A stretch of 64,000 nt of DNA from Budorcas taxicolor (Eukaryota; Chordata; Mammalia; Artiodactyla; Bovidae): the NCBI RefSeq assembly GCF_023091745.1, contig NW_026291777.1:62001-126000 (forward strand). Direction: 5' to 3'. Position 1 is the first letter of the stretch, and every line of letters starts with the position of its first letter. Made by a program: the position numbers and the translations under genes. Of the stretch, positions 11,485 through 24,120 are shown one piece after another. The notes beneath the pieces were generated by a model. That model was not told the origin of the DNA. It did no database searches and saw only the letters and a list, made by a program, of their open reading frames with translations.

Positions 11485-14400
11485 GAGCCGGTGAAGGGAA
11501 AAGAGGTTCCTCTGGAATGGACTGAGACATCTGGGGGACTCTTGGAATGGTGGCACGACCCTGGAGTTCCTCTCGCCGTTCCTGTTGAGAGGGCCTCCTC
11601 TTGAGATGCGACGGGAACGCCGGGAACTCTTTCCCGACGAAGCAGGGAAAGGATCCCTCATCTCGAGCTACGAGGCGGAAACAGGGCTCCTCTGGATGTG
11701 GGCGGGACCCTCGTGATTCCTCTCGAGTGGAGACGGCTAGGTCGGGGAACTTCTTGATTTGCACCAAGGGTGTGAAGGAGCCTTTCGAAGTTCCAGAGGT
11801 GAGGTGTGATCAACCTCGAGACGCCTCAGCGGAAATGGGCGTCATCTCGCCTGGAGGGGAGAACCTCCTGGATTTTCTCGAGTTGCGGCAGGTCTTCTCG
11901 AGTTACGACGGGGACCTCAGGGACCCGCTCTGGTGGCCTCAGGAAAGGCCAGTCCCCATGCGAGTTGCTAGGGGACCTCTCGGGATTCCTCTCCCGTCCA
12001 TGCCGGGGCCTCAGTCCTTGTGTGGAGTCGGGGCCGGAACCTGAGGATTCCTCTCCAGTGTTGCCATGGATCTTGGGGTGCTTCTGAGTCTCCCCAGGGG
12101 AGTCAGGCCTCGTCTCGAGTGGGGGCATGCACGTGCGCTTTCCTCCCGAGCTGCAGCAGTAGTGTCACGCTTCCTGTCACGTGGATCAAGGGATCTGTGG
12201 CTTTCCCTCGAGGCTGTCCCTCGAGGCTTTCCCACGAGGCTTTCCCACAGGGCTGTGCCACGTGCCACCTTGGTGTGAGTCGATCCTCGGCGTGAAAGAC
12301 GAGCCGGTGAAGGGAAAAGAGGTTCCTCTGGAATGGACTGAGACATCTGGGGGACTCTTGGAATGGTGGCATGACCCTGGAGTTCCTCTCGCCGTTCCTG
12401 TTGAGAGGGCCTCCTGTTGAGATGCGACGGGAACGCCGGGAACTCTTTCCCGACGAAGCAGGGAAAGGATCCCTCATCTCGAGCTACGAGGCGGAAACGG
12501 GGCTCCTCTGGATGTGGGCGGGACCCTCGTGATTCCTCTCGAGCGGAGACGGCTAGGTCGGGGAACTTCTTGATTTGCACCAAGGGTGTGAAGGACCCTT
12601 TCGAAGTTCCAGAGGTGAGGTGTGATCAGCCTCGAGACGCCTCAGCGGAAATGGGCCTCATCTCGCCTGGAGGGGAGAACCTCCTGGATTTTCTCGAGTT
12701 GCGGCAGGTCTTCTCGAGTTACGACGGCGACCTCAGGGACCCGCTCTGGTGGCCACAGGAAAGGCCAGTCCCCATGCGAGTTGCTAGGGGACTTCTCGGG
12801 ATTCCTCTCCCGTCCATGCCGGGGCCTCAGTCCTTGTGTGGAGTTGGGGCCAGAACCTGAGGATTCCTCTCCAGTGTTGCCATGGATCTTGGGGTGCTTC
12901 TGAGTCTCCCCAGGGGAGTCAGGCCTCGTCACGAGTGGGGGCATGCACGTGCGCTTTCCTCCCGAGCTGCAGCAGTAGTGTCACGCTTCCTGTCACGTGG
13001 ATCAAGGGATCTGTGGCTTTCCCTCGAGGCTGTCCCTCGAGGCTGTCCCACGAGGCTTTCCCACAGGGCTGTGCCACGTGCCACCTTGGTGTGAGTCGAT
13101 CCTCAGCGTGAAAGACGAGCCGGTGAAGGGAAAAGAGGTTCCTCTGGAATGGACTGAGACATCTGGGGGACTCTTGGAATGGTGGCACGACCCTGGAGTT
13201 CCTCTCGCCGTTCCTGTTGAGAGGGCCTCCTCTTGAGATGCGACGGGAACGCCGGGAACTCTTTCCCGACGAAGCAGGGAAAGGATCCCTCATCTCGAGC
13301 TACGAGGCGGAAACGGGGCTCCTCTAGATGTGGGCGGGACCCACGTGATTCCTCTCGAGTGGAGACGGCTAGGTCGGTGAACTTTTGATTTGCACCAAGG
13401 GTGTGAAGGACCCTTTCGAAGTTCCAGAGGTGAGGTGTGATCAGCCTCGAGACGCCTCAGCGGAAATGGGCCTCATCTCGCCTGGAGGGGAGAACCTCCT
13501 GGATTTTCTCGAGTTGCGGCAGGTCTTCTCGAGTTACGACGGGGATCACAGGGACCCGCTCTGGTGGCCTCAGGAAAGGCCAGTCCCCATGCGAGTTGCT
13601 AGGGGACCACTCGGGATTCCTCTCCCGTCCATGCCGGGGCCTCAGTCCTTGTGTGGAGTCGGGGCCGGAACCTGAGGATTCCTCTCCAGTGTTGCCATGG
13701 ATCTTGGGGTGCTTCTGAGTCTCCCCAGGGGAGTCAGGCCTCGTCTCGAGTGGGGGCATGCACGTGCGCTTTCCTCCCGAGCTGCAGCAGTAGTGTCACG
13801 CTTCCTGTCACGTGGATCAAGGGATCTGTGGCTTACCCTCGTGGCTGTCCCTCGAGGCTTTCCCACGAGGCTTTCCCACAGGGCTGTGCCACGTGCCACC
13901 TTGGTGTGAGTCGATCCTCGGCGTGAAGACGAGCCGGTGAAGGGAAAAGAGGTTCCTCTGGAATGGACTGAGACATCTGGGGGACTCTTGGAATGGTGGC
14001 ACGACCCTGGAGTTCCTCTCGCCGTTCCTGTTGAGAGGGCCTCCTCTTGAGATGCGACGGGAAGGCCGGGAACTCTTTCCCGACGAAGCAGGGAAAGGAT
14101 CCCTCATCTCGAGCTACGAGGCGGAAACGGGGCTCCTCTGGATGTGGGCGGGACCCTCGTGATTCCTCTCGAGTGGAGACGGCTAGGTCGGGGAACTTCT
14201 TGATTTGCACCAAGGGTGTGAAGGACCCTTTCGAAGTTCCAGAGGTGAGGTGTGATCAGCCTCGAGACGCCTCAGCGGAAATGGGCCTCATCTCGCCTGG
14301 AGGGGAGAACCTCCTGGATTTTCTCGAGTTGCGGCAGGTCTTCTCGAGTTACGACGGGGACCTCAGGGACCCGCTCTGGTGGCCTCAGGAAAGGCCAGTC

Positions 14401-14746
14401 CCCATGCGAGTTGCTAGGGGACTTCTCGGGATTCCTCTCCCGTCCATGCCGGGGCCTCAGTCCTTGTGTGGAGTCGGGGCCGGAACCTGAGGATTCCTCT
14501 CCAGTGTTGCCATGGATCTTGGGGTGCTTCTGAGTCTCCCCAGGGGAGTCAGGCCTCGTCTCGAGTGGGGGCATGCACGTGCGCTTTCCTCCCGAGCTGC
14601 AGCAGTAGTGTCACGCTTCCTGTCACGTGGATCAAGGGATCTGTGGCTTTCCCTCGAGGCTGTCCCTCGAGGCTTTCCCACGAGGCTTTCCCACAGGGCT
14701 GTGCCACGTGCCACCTTGGTGTGAGTCGATCCTCGGCGTGAAAGAC
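11485..14746 (+). repeat. Four-unit duplication, copy 2 (3262 bp)
   Basis: This is a direct tandem copy of 8223-11484 including both 1-bp deletions, here at about 13382 and 13926. I saw no internal difference over about 3.26 kb; the copies part at 14746 (C) against 11484 (T). Such identity between four-unit blocks, when neighbouring single units differ at several sites, points to one recent unequal exchange or to an assembly duplication. Confidence 0.9.
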
Positions 14747-16790
14747 GAGCCGGTGAAGGGAAAAGAGGTTCCTCTGGAATGGACTGAGACATCTGGGGGA
14801 CTCTTGGAATGGTGGCACGATCCTGGAGTTCCTCTCGCCGTGCCTGTTGAGAGGGCCTCCTCTTGAGATGCGACGGGAACGCCGGGAACTCTTTCCCGAC
14901 GAAGCAGGGAAAGGATCCCTCATCTCGAGCTACGAGGCGGAAACGGGGCTCCTCTGGATGTGGGCGGGACCCTCGTGATTCCTCTCGAGTGGAGACGGCT
15001 AGGTCGGGGAACTTCTTGATTTGCACCAAGGGTGTGAAGGAGCCTTTCGAAGTTCCAGAGGTGAGGTGTGATCAGCCTCGAGACGCCTCAGCGGAAATGG
15101 GCGTCATCTCGCCTGGAGGGGAGAACCTCCTGGATTTTCTCGAGTTGCGGCAGGTCTTCTCGAGTTACGACGGGGACCTCAGGGACCCGCTCTGGTGGCC
15201 TCAGGAAAGGCCAGTCCCCATGCGAGTTGCTAGGGGACCTCTCGGGATTCCTCTCCCGTCCATGCCGGGGCCTCAGTCCTTGTGTGGAGTCGGGGCCGGA
15301 ACCTGAGGATTCCTCTCCAGTGTTGCCATGGATCTTGGGGTGCTTCTGAGTCTCCCCAGGGGAGTCAGGCCTCGTCTCGAGTGGGGGCATGCACGTGCGC
15401 TTTCCTCCCGAGCTGCAGCAGTAGTGTCACGCTTCCTGTCACGTGGATCAAGGGATCTGTGGCTTTCCCTCGAGGCTGTCCCTCGAGGCTTTCCCACGAG
15501 GCTTTCCCACAGGGCTGTGCCACGTGCCACCTTGGTGTGAGTCGATCCTCGGCGTGAAAGACGAGCCGGTGAAGGGAAAAGAGGTTCCTCTGGAATGGAC
15601 TGAGACATCTGGGGGACTCTTGGAATGGTGGCACGACCCTGGAGTTCCTCTCGCCGTTCCTGTTGAGAGGGCCTCCTCTTGAGATGCGACGGGAAGGCCG
15701 GGAACTCTTTCCCGACGAAGCAGGGAAAGGATCCCTCATCTCGAGCTACGAGGCGGAAACGGGGCTCCTCTGGATGTGGGCGGGACCCTCGTGATTCCTC
15801 TCGAGTGGAGACCGCTAGGTCGGGGAACTTCTTGATTTGCACCAAGGGTGTGAAGGAGCCTTTCGAAGTTCCAGAGGTGAGGTGTGATCAGCCTCGAGAC
15901 GCCTCAGCGGAAATGGGCCTCATCTCGCCTGGAGGGGAGAACCTCCTGGATTTTCTCGAGTTGCGGCAGGTCTTCTCGAGTTACGACGGGGACCTCAGGG
16001 ACCCGCTCTGGTGGCCTCAGGAAAGGCCAGTCCCCATGCGAGTTGCTAGGGGCCCTCTCGGGATTCCTCTCCCGTCCATGCCGGGGCCTCAGTCCTTGTG
16101 TGGAGTCGGGGCCGGAACCTGAGGATTCCTCTCCAGTGTTGCCATGGATCTTGGGGTGCTTCTGAGTCTCCCCAGGGGAGTCAGGCCTCGTCTCGAGTGG
16201 GGGCATGCACGTGCGCTTTCCTCCCGAGCTGCAGCAGTAGTGTCACGCTTCCTGTCACGTGGATCAAGGGATCTGTGGCTTTCCCTCGAGGCTGTCCCTC
16301 GAGGCTTTCCCACAAGGCTTTCCCACAGGGCTGTGCCACGTGCCACCTTGGTGTGAGTCGATCCTCGGCGTGAAAGACGAGCCGGTGAAGGGAAAAGAGG
16401 TTCCTCTGGAATGGACTGAGATATCTGGGGGACTCTTGGAATGGTGGCACGACCCTGGAGTTCCTCTCGCCGTTCCTGTTGAGAGGGCCTCCTCTTGAGA
16501 TGCGACGGGAACGCCGGGAACTCTTTCCCGACGAAGCAGGGAAAGGATCCCTCATCTCGAGCTACGAGGCGGAAACGGGGCTCCTCTGGATGTGGGCGGG
16601 ACCCTCGTGATTCCTCTCGAGTGGAGACGGCTAGGTCGGGGAACTTCTTGATTTGCACCAAGGGTGTGAAGGAGCCTTTCGAAGTTCCAGAGGTGAGGTG
16701 TGATCAGCCTCGAGACGCCTCAGCGGAAATGGGCCTCATCTTGCCTGGAGGGGAGAACCTCCTGGATTTTCTCGAGTTGCGGCAGGTCTT
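14747..16790 (+). repeat. Near-consensus satellite units
   Basis: These periods are all 816 bp and close to the 179-5865 type, including GGGCGTCATC in the unit starting at 14863. Scattered private changes include a T at 14821 (CACGATCC), ACAAGG at about 16313 and GATATC at about 16420. Confidence 0.8.
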
Positions 16791-18560
16791 CTCGAGTTAC
16801 GACGGCGACCTCAGGGACCCGCTCTGGTGGCCACAGGAAAGGCCAGTCCCCATGCGAGTTGCTAGGGGACTTCTCGGGATTCCTCTCCCGTCCATGCCGG
16901 GGCCTCAGTCCTTGTGTGGAGTTGGGGCCAGAACCTGAGGATTCCTCTCCAGTGTTGCCATGGATCTTGGGGTGCTTCTGAGTCTCCCCAGGGGAGTCAG
17001 GCCTCGTCACGAGTGGGGGCATGCACGTGCGCTTTCCTCCCGAGCTGCAGCAGTAGTGTCACGCTTCCTGTCACGTGGATCAAGGGATCTGTGGCTTTCC
17101 CTCGAGGCTGTCCCTCGAGGCTGTCCCACGAGGCTTTCCCACAGGGCTGTGCCACGTGCCACCTTGGTGTGAGTCGATCCTCGGCGTGAAAGACGAGCCG
17201 GTGAAGGGAAAAGAGGTTCCTCTGGAATGGACTGAGACATCTGGGGGACTCTTGGAATGGTGGCACGACCCTGGAGTTCCTCTCGACGTTCCTGTTGAGA
17301 GGGCCTCCTCTTGAGATGCGACGGGAACGCCGGGAACTCTTTCCCGACGAAGCAGGGAAAGGATCCCTCATCTCGAACTACGAGGCGGAAACGGGGCTCC
17401 TCTAGATATGGGCGGGACCCACGTGATTCCTCTCGAGTGGAGACGGCTAGGTCGGTGAACTTTTGATTTGCACCAAGGGTGTGAAGGACCCTTTCGAAGT
17501 TCCAGAGGTGAGGTGTGATCAGCCTCGAGACGCCTCAGCGGAAATGGGCCTCATCTCGCCTGGAGGGGAGAACCTCCTGGATTTTCTCGAGTTGCGGCAG
17601 GTCTTCTCGAGTTACGACGGGGATCACAGGGACCCGCTCTGGTGGCCTCAGGAAAGGCCAGTCCCCATGCGAGTTGCTAGGGGACCACTCGGGATTCCTC
17701 TCCCGTCCATGCCGGGGCCTCAGTCCTTGTGTGGAGTCGGGGCCGGAACCTGAGGATTCCTCTCCAGTGTTGCCATGGATCTTGGGGTGCTTCTGAGTCT
17801 CCCCAGGGGAGTCAGGCCTCGTCTCGAGTGGGGGCATGCACGTGCGCTTTCCTCCCGAGCTGCAGCAGTAGTGTCACGCTTCCTGTCACGTGGATCAAGG
17901 GATCTGTGGCTTTCCCTCGTGGCTGTCCCTCGAGGCTTTCCCACGAGGCTTTCCCACAGGGCTGTGCCACGTGCCACCTTGGTGTGAGTCGATCCTCGGC
18001 GTGAAAGACGAGCCGGTGAAGGGAAAAGAGGTTCCTCTGGAATGGACTGAGACATCTGGGGGACTCTTGGAATGGTGGCACGACCCTGGAGTTCCTCTCG
18101 CCGTTCCTGTTGAGAGGGCCTCCTCTTGAGATGCGACGGGAACGCCGGGAACTCTTTCCCGACGAAGCAGGGAAAGGATCCCACATCTCGAGCTACGAGG
18201 CGGAAACGGGGCTCCTCTGGATGTGGGCGGGACCCTCGTGATTCCTCTCGAGTGGAGACGGCTAGGTCGGGGAACTTCTTGATTTGCACCAAGGGTGTGA
18301 AGGACCCTTTCGAAGTTCCAGAGGTGAGGTGTGATCAGCCTCGAGACGCCTCAGTGGAAACGGGCCTCATCTCGCCTGGAGGGGAGAACCTCCTGGATTT
18401 TCTCGAGTTGCGGCAGGTCTTCTCGAGTTACGACGGGGACCTCAGGGACCCGCTCTGGTGGCCTCAGGAAAGGCCAGTCCCCATGCGAGTTGCTAGGGGA
18501 CTTCTCGGGATTCCTCTCCCGTCCATGCCGGGGCCTCAGTCCTTGTGTGGAGTCGGGGCC
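16791..18560 (+). repeat. Third, diverged copy of part of the four-unit block
   Basis: This segment carries the CGGCGACC, GGCCACAGG, GAGTTGGGG, TCGTCACGAG, TCTAGAT, GTCGGTGAACTTTTG, GGGATCACAGG and GACCACTCGG markers of 9.4-10.4 kb and 12.7-13.7 kb, offset by 4078 bp (five units) from the second of these. It lacks the 1-bp deletion in GTGAAGACG and has private changes such as TCTCGACGTT (about 17283), CTCGAACTAC (about 17376) and CAGTGGAAAC (about 18352). It is therefore older than the 8223-14746 duplication. The period starting at 17311 is 815 bp. Confidence 0.75.
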
Positions 18561-18916
18561 GGAACCTGAGGATTCCTCTCCAGTGTTGCCATGGATCTTG
18601 GGGTGCTTCTGAGTCTCCCCAGGGGAGTCAGGCCTCGTCTCGAGTGGGGGCATGCACGTGCGCTTTCCTCCCGAGCTGCAGCAGTAGTGTCACGCTTCCT
18701 TTCACGTGGATCAAGGGATCTGTGGCTTTCCCTCGAGGCTGTCCCTCGAGGCTTTCCCACGAGGCTTTCCCACAGGGCTGTGCCACGTGCCACCTTGGTG
18801 TGAGTCGATCCTCGGCGTGAAAGACGAGCCGGTGAAGGGAAAAGAGGTTCCTCTGGAATGGACTGAGACATCTGGGGGACTCTTGGAATGGTGGCACGAC
18901 CCTGGAGTTCCTCTCG

Positions 18917-18977
18917 ATGTTCCTGTAGACAGGGCCTCCACTTGAGCTGCGACGGGAACGCCGGGAACTCTTTCCCC
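18917..18977 (+). repeat. Clustered-variant tract (copy 2)
   Basis: This repeats the combination seen at 5866-5926 (GATGTT, GTAGACA, CCACTTGAGC, CCCCACG), except that it keeps the consensus G of CTTGAG. It lies 16 units downstream of the first copy. Confidence 0.75.
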
Positions 18978-19960
18978 ACGAAGCAGGGAAAGGATCCCTC
19001 ATCTCGAGCTACGAGGCGGAAACGGGGCTCCTCTGGATGTGGGCGGGACCCTCGTGATTCCTCTCTAGTGGAGACGGGTATGTCGGGGAACTTCTTGATT
19101 TGCACCAAGGCTGTGAAGGACCCTTTCGAAGTTCCAGAGGTGAGGTGTGATCAGCCTCGAGACGCCTCAGCGGAAATGGGCCTCATCTCGCCTGGATGGG
19201 AGAACCTCCTGGATTTTCTCGAGCTGCAGCAGGTCTTCTCGAGTTACGACGGGGACCTCAGGGACCCGCTCTGGTGGCCTCAGGAAAGGCCAGTCCCCAT
19301 GCGAGTTGCTAGGGGACCTCTCGGGATTCCTCTCCCGTCCATGCCGGGGCCTCAGTCCTTGTGTGGAGTCGGGGCCGGAACCTGAGGATTCCTCTCCAGT
19401 GTTGCCATGGATCTTGGGGTGCTTCTGAGTCTCCCCAGGGGAGTCAGGCCTCGTGTCGAGTGGGGGCATGCACGTGCGCTTTCCTCCCGAGCTGCAGCAG
19501 TAGTGTCACGCTTCCTGTCACGTGGATCAAGGGATCTGTGGCTTTCCCTCGAGGCTGTCCCTCGAGGCTTTCCCACGAGGCTTTCCCACAGGGCTGTGCC
19601 ACGTGCCACCTTTTTGTGAGTCGATCCTCGGCGTGAAAGACGAGCCGGTGAAGGGAAAAGAGGTTCCTCTGGAATGGACTGAGACATCTGGGGGACTCTT
19701 GGAATGGTGGCACGACCCTGGAGTTCCTCTCGCCGTTCCTGTTGAGAGGGCCTCCTCTTGAGATGCGACGGGAACGCCGGGAACTCTTTCCCGACGAAGC
19801 AGGGAAAGGATCCCTCATCTCGAGCTACGAGGCGGAAACAGGGCTCCTCTGGATGTGGGCGGGACCCTCGTGATTCCTCTCTAGTGGAGACGGCTAGGTC
19901 AGGGAACTTCTTGATTTGCACCAAGGGTGTGAAGGAGCCTTTCGAAGTGCCAGAGGTGAG
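18978..19960 (+). repeat. Mosaic unit joining two upstream unit types
   Basis: The left part shares GGATGGGAGAAC and GAGCTGCAGC with about 6140-6180 (offset 13051 bp, 16 units). The right part shares CCTTTTTGTG (about 19613) and GAAACAGGGC (about 19838) with about 8194 and 8418 (offset 11419 bp, 14 units). CGTGTCGAG is common to both sources. The arrangement is what a two-unit deletion or an out-of-register exchange between the 6.2-kb and 8.0-kb units would leave. Confidence 0.7.
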
Positions 19961-22900
19961 GTGTGATCAGCCTCGAGACGCCTCAGCGGAAATGGGCCTC
20001 ATCTCGCCTGGAGTGGAGAACCTCCTGGATTTTCTCGAGTTGCGGCAGGTCTTCTCGAGTTACGACGGGGACCTCAGGGACCCGCTCTGGTGGCCTCAGG
20101 AAAGGCCAGTCCCCATGCGAGTTGCTAGGGGACCTCTCGGGATTCCTCTCCCGTCCATGCCAGGGCCTCAGTCCTTGTGTGGAGTCGGGGCCGGAACCTG
20201 AGGATTCCTCTCCAGTGTTGCCATGGATCTTGGGGTGCTTCTGAGTCTCCCCAGGGGAGTCAGGCCTCGTCTCGAGTGGGGGCATGCACGTGCGCTTTCC
20301 TCCCGAGCTGCAGCAGTAGTGTCACGCTTCCTGTCACGTGGATCAAGGGATCTGTGGCTTTCCCTCGAGGCTGTCCCACGAGGCTTTCCCACGAGGCTTT
20401 CCCACAGGGCTGTGCCGCGTGCCACCTTGGTGTGAGTCGATCCTCGGCGTGAAAGACGAGCCGGTGAAGGGAAAGAGGTTCCTCTGGAATGGACTGAGAC
20501 ATCTGGGGGACTCTTGGAATGGTGGCACGACCCTGGAGTTCCTCTCGCCGTTCCTGTTGAGAGGGCCTCCTCTTGAGATGCGACGGGAACGCCGGGAACT
20601 CTTTCCCGACGAAGCAGGGAAAGGATCCCTCATCTCGAGCTATGAGGCGGAAACGGGTCTCCTCTGGATGTGGGCGGGACCCTCGTGATTCCTCTCGAGT
20701 GGAGACGGCTAGGTCGGGGAACTTCTTGATTTGCACCAAGGGTGTGAAGGACCCTTTTGAAGTTCCAGAGGTGAGGTGTGATCAGCCTCGAGACGCCTCA
20801 GCGGAAATGGGCCTCATTTCGCCTGTTGGGGAGAACCTCCTGGATTTTCTCGAGCTGCGGCAGGTCTTCTCGAGTTACGACGGGGACCTCAGGGACCCGC
20901 TCTGGTGGCCTCAGGAAAGGCCAGTCCCCATGCGAGTTGCTAGGGGACCTCTCGGGATTCCTCTCCCGTCCATGCCGGGGCCTCAGTCCTTGTGTGGAGT
21001 CGGGGCCGGAACCTGAGGATTCCTCTCCAGTGTTGCCATGGATCTTGGGGTGCTTCTGAGTCTCCCCAGGGGAGTCAGGCCTCGTCTCGAGTGGGGGCAT
21101 GCACGTACGCTTTCCTCCCGAGCTGCAGCAGTAGTGTCACGCTTCCTGTCACGTGGATCAAGGGATCTGTGGCTTTCCCTCGAGGCTGTCCCTCGAGGCT
21201 TTCCAACGAGGCTTTCCACAGGGCTGTGCCACGTGCCACCTTGGTGTGAGTCGATCCTTGGCATGAAAGACGAGCCGGTGAAGGGAAAGAGGTTCCTCTG
21301 GAATGGACTGAGATATCTGGGGGACTCTTGGAATGGTGGCACGACCCTGGAGTTCCTCTCGCCGTTCCTGTTGAGAGGGCCTCCTCTTGAGATGCGATGG
21401 GAACGCCGGGAACTCTTTCCCGACGAAGCAGGGAAAGGATCCCTCATCTCGAGTTACGAGGCGGAAACGGGGCTCCTCTGGATGTGGGCGGGACCCTCGT
21501 GATTCCTCTTGAGTGGAGACGGGTATGTCGGGGAACTTCTTGATTTGCACCAAGGGTGTGAAGGACCCTTTCGAAGTTCCAGAGGTGAGGTGTGATCAGC
21601 CTCGAGACGCCTCAGCGGAAATGGGCCTCATCTCGCCTGGAGGGGAGAACCTCCTGGATTTTCTCGAGCTGCGGCAGGTCTTCTCGAGTTACGACGGGGA
21701 CCTCAGGGACCCGCTCTGGTGGCCTCAGGAAAGGCCAGTCCCCGTGCGAGTTGCTAGGGGACCTCTCGGGATTCCTCTCCCGTCCATGCCGGGGCCTCAG
21801 TCCTTGTGTGGAGTCGGGGCCGGAACCTGAGGATTCCTCTCCAGTGTTGCCATGGATCTTGGGGTGCTTCTGAGTCTCCCCAGGGGAGTCAGGCCTCGTC
21901 TCGAGTGGGGGCATGCACGTGCGCTTTCCTCCCGAGCTGCAGCAGTAGTGTCACGCTTCCTGTCACGTGGATCAAGGGATCTGTGGCTGTCCCTCGAGGC
22001 TGTCCCTCGAGGCTTTCCCACGAGGCTTTCCCACAGGGCTGTGCCACGTGCCACCTTGGTGTGAGTCGATCCTCGGCGTGAAAGACGAGCCGGTGAAGGG
22101 AAAAGAGGTTCGTCTGGAATGGACTGAGACATCTGGGGGACTCTTGGAATGGTGGCACGACCCTGGAGTTCCTCTCGCCGTTCCTGTTGAGAGGGCCTCC
22201 TCTTGAGATGCGACGGGAACGCCGGGAACTCTTTCCCGACGAAGCAGGGAAAGGATCCCTCATCTCGAGCTACGAGGCGGAAACGGGGCTCCTCTGGATG
22301 TGGGCGGGACCCTCGTGATTCCTCTCGAGTGGAGACGGCTAGGTCGGGGAACTTCTTGATTTGCACCAAGGGTGTGAAGGACCCTTTCGAAGTTCCAGAG
22401 GTGAGGTGTGATCAGCCTCGAGACGCCTCAGCGGAAATGGGCCTCATCTCGCCTGGAGGGGAGAACCTCCTGGATTTTCTCGAGCTGCTGAAGGTCTTCT
22501 CGAGTTACGACGGGGACCTCAGGGACCCGCTCTGGTTGCCTCAGGAAAGGCCAGTCCCCATGCGAGTTGCTAGGGGACCTCTCGGGATTCCTCTCCCGTC
22601 CATGCCGGGGCCTCATTCCTTGTGTGGAGTCGGGGCCGGAACCTGAGGATTCCTCTCCAGTGTTGCCATGGATCTTGGGGTGCTTCTGAGTCTCCCCAGG
22701 GGAGTCAGGCCTTGTCTCGAGTGGGGGCATGCACGTGCGCTTTCCTCCCGAGCTGCAGCAGTAGTGTCATGCTTCCTGTCACGTGGATCAAGGGATCTGT
22801 GGCTTTCCCTCGAGGCTGTCCCTCGAGGCTTTCCCACGAGGCTTTCCCACAGGGCTGTGCCACGTGTCACCTTGGTGTGAGTCGATCCTCGGCGTGAAAG

Positions 22901-24120
22901 ACGAGCCGGTGAAGGGAAAAGAGGTTCCTCTGGAATGGACTGAGACATCTGGGGGACTCTTGGAATGGTGGCACGACCCTGGAGTTCCTCTCGCCGTTCC
23001 TGTTGAGAGGGCCTCCTCTTGAGATGCGACGGGAACGCCGGGAACTCTGTCCCGTCGAAGCAGGGAAAGGATCCCTCATCTCTAGCTACGAGGCGGAAAC
23101 GGGGCTCCTCTGGATGTGGGCGGGACCCTCGTGATTCCTCTCGAGTGGAGACGGCTAGGTCGGGGAACTTCTTGATTTGCACCAAGGGTGTGAAGGACCC
23201 TTTCGAAGTTCCAGAGGTGAGGTGTGATCAGCCTCGAGACGCCTCAGCGGAAATGGGCCTCATCTCGCCTGGAGGGGAGAACCTCCTGGATTTTCTCGAG
23301 CTGCGGCAGGTCTTCTCGAGTTACGACGGGGACCTCAGGGACCCGCTCTGGTGGCCTCAGGAAAGGCCAGTCCCCATGCCAGTTGCTAGGGGACCTCTCG
23401 GGATTCCTCTCCCGTCCATGCCGGGGCCTCAGTCCTTGTGTGGAGTCGGGGCCGGAACCTGAGGATTCCTCTCCAGTGTTTCCATGGATCTTGGGGTGCT
23501 TCTGAGTCTCCCCAGGGGAGTCAGGCCTCGTCTCGAGTGGAGGCATGCACGTGCGCTTTCCTCCCGAGCTGCAGCAGTAGTGTCACGCTTTCTGTCACGT
23601 GGATCAAGGGATCTGTGGCTTTCCCTCGAGGCTGTCCCTCGAGGCTTTCCCACGAGGCTTTCCCACAGGGCTGTGCCACGTGCCACCTTGGTGTGAGTCG
23701 ATCCTCGGCGTGAAAGACGAGCCGGTGAAGGGAAAAGAGGTTCCTCTGGAATGGACTGAGACATCTGGGGGACTCTTGGAATGGTGGCACGACCCTGGAG
23801 TTCCTCTCGCCGTTCCTGTTGAGAGGGCCTCCTCTTGAGATGCGACGGGAACGCCGGGAACTCTTTCCCGACGAAGCAGGGAAAGGATCCCTCATCTCGA
23901 GCTACGAGGCGGAAACGGGGCTCCTCTGGATATGGGCGGGACCTTCGTGATTCCTCTCGAGTGGAGACGGCTAGGTCGGGGAACTTCTTGATTTGCACCA
24001 AGGGTGTGAAGGACCCTTTCGAAGTTCCAGAGGTGAGGTGTGATCAGCCTCGAGACGCCTCAGCGGAAATGGGCCTCATCTCGCCTGGAGGGGAGAACCT
24101 CCTGGATTTTCTCGAGTTGC
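19961..24120 (+). repeat. Satellite units with GAGCTGCGG marker and small deletions
   Basis: These units share GAGCTGCGG or relatives instead of GAGTTGCGG (about 20850, 21666, 22484, 23299). The periods starting at 19758 and 20573 are 815 and 814 bp. A single A is missing from the GGGAAAAGAGG run at about 20470 and 21288, and a C from TTTCCCAC at about 21216. Homopolymer length changes like these may be real or base-calling errors. A private double change occurs at about 23048-23056 (CTGTCCCGTCG for CTTTCCCGACG). Confidence 0.75.
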
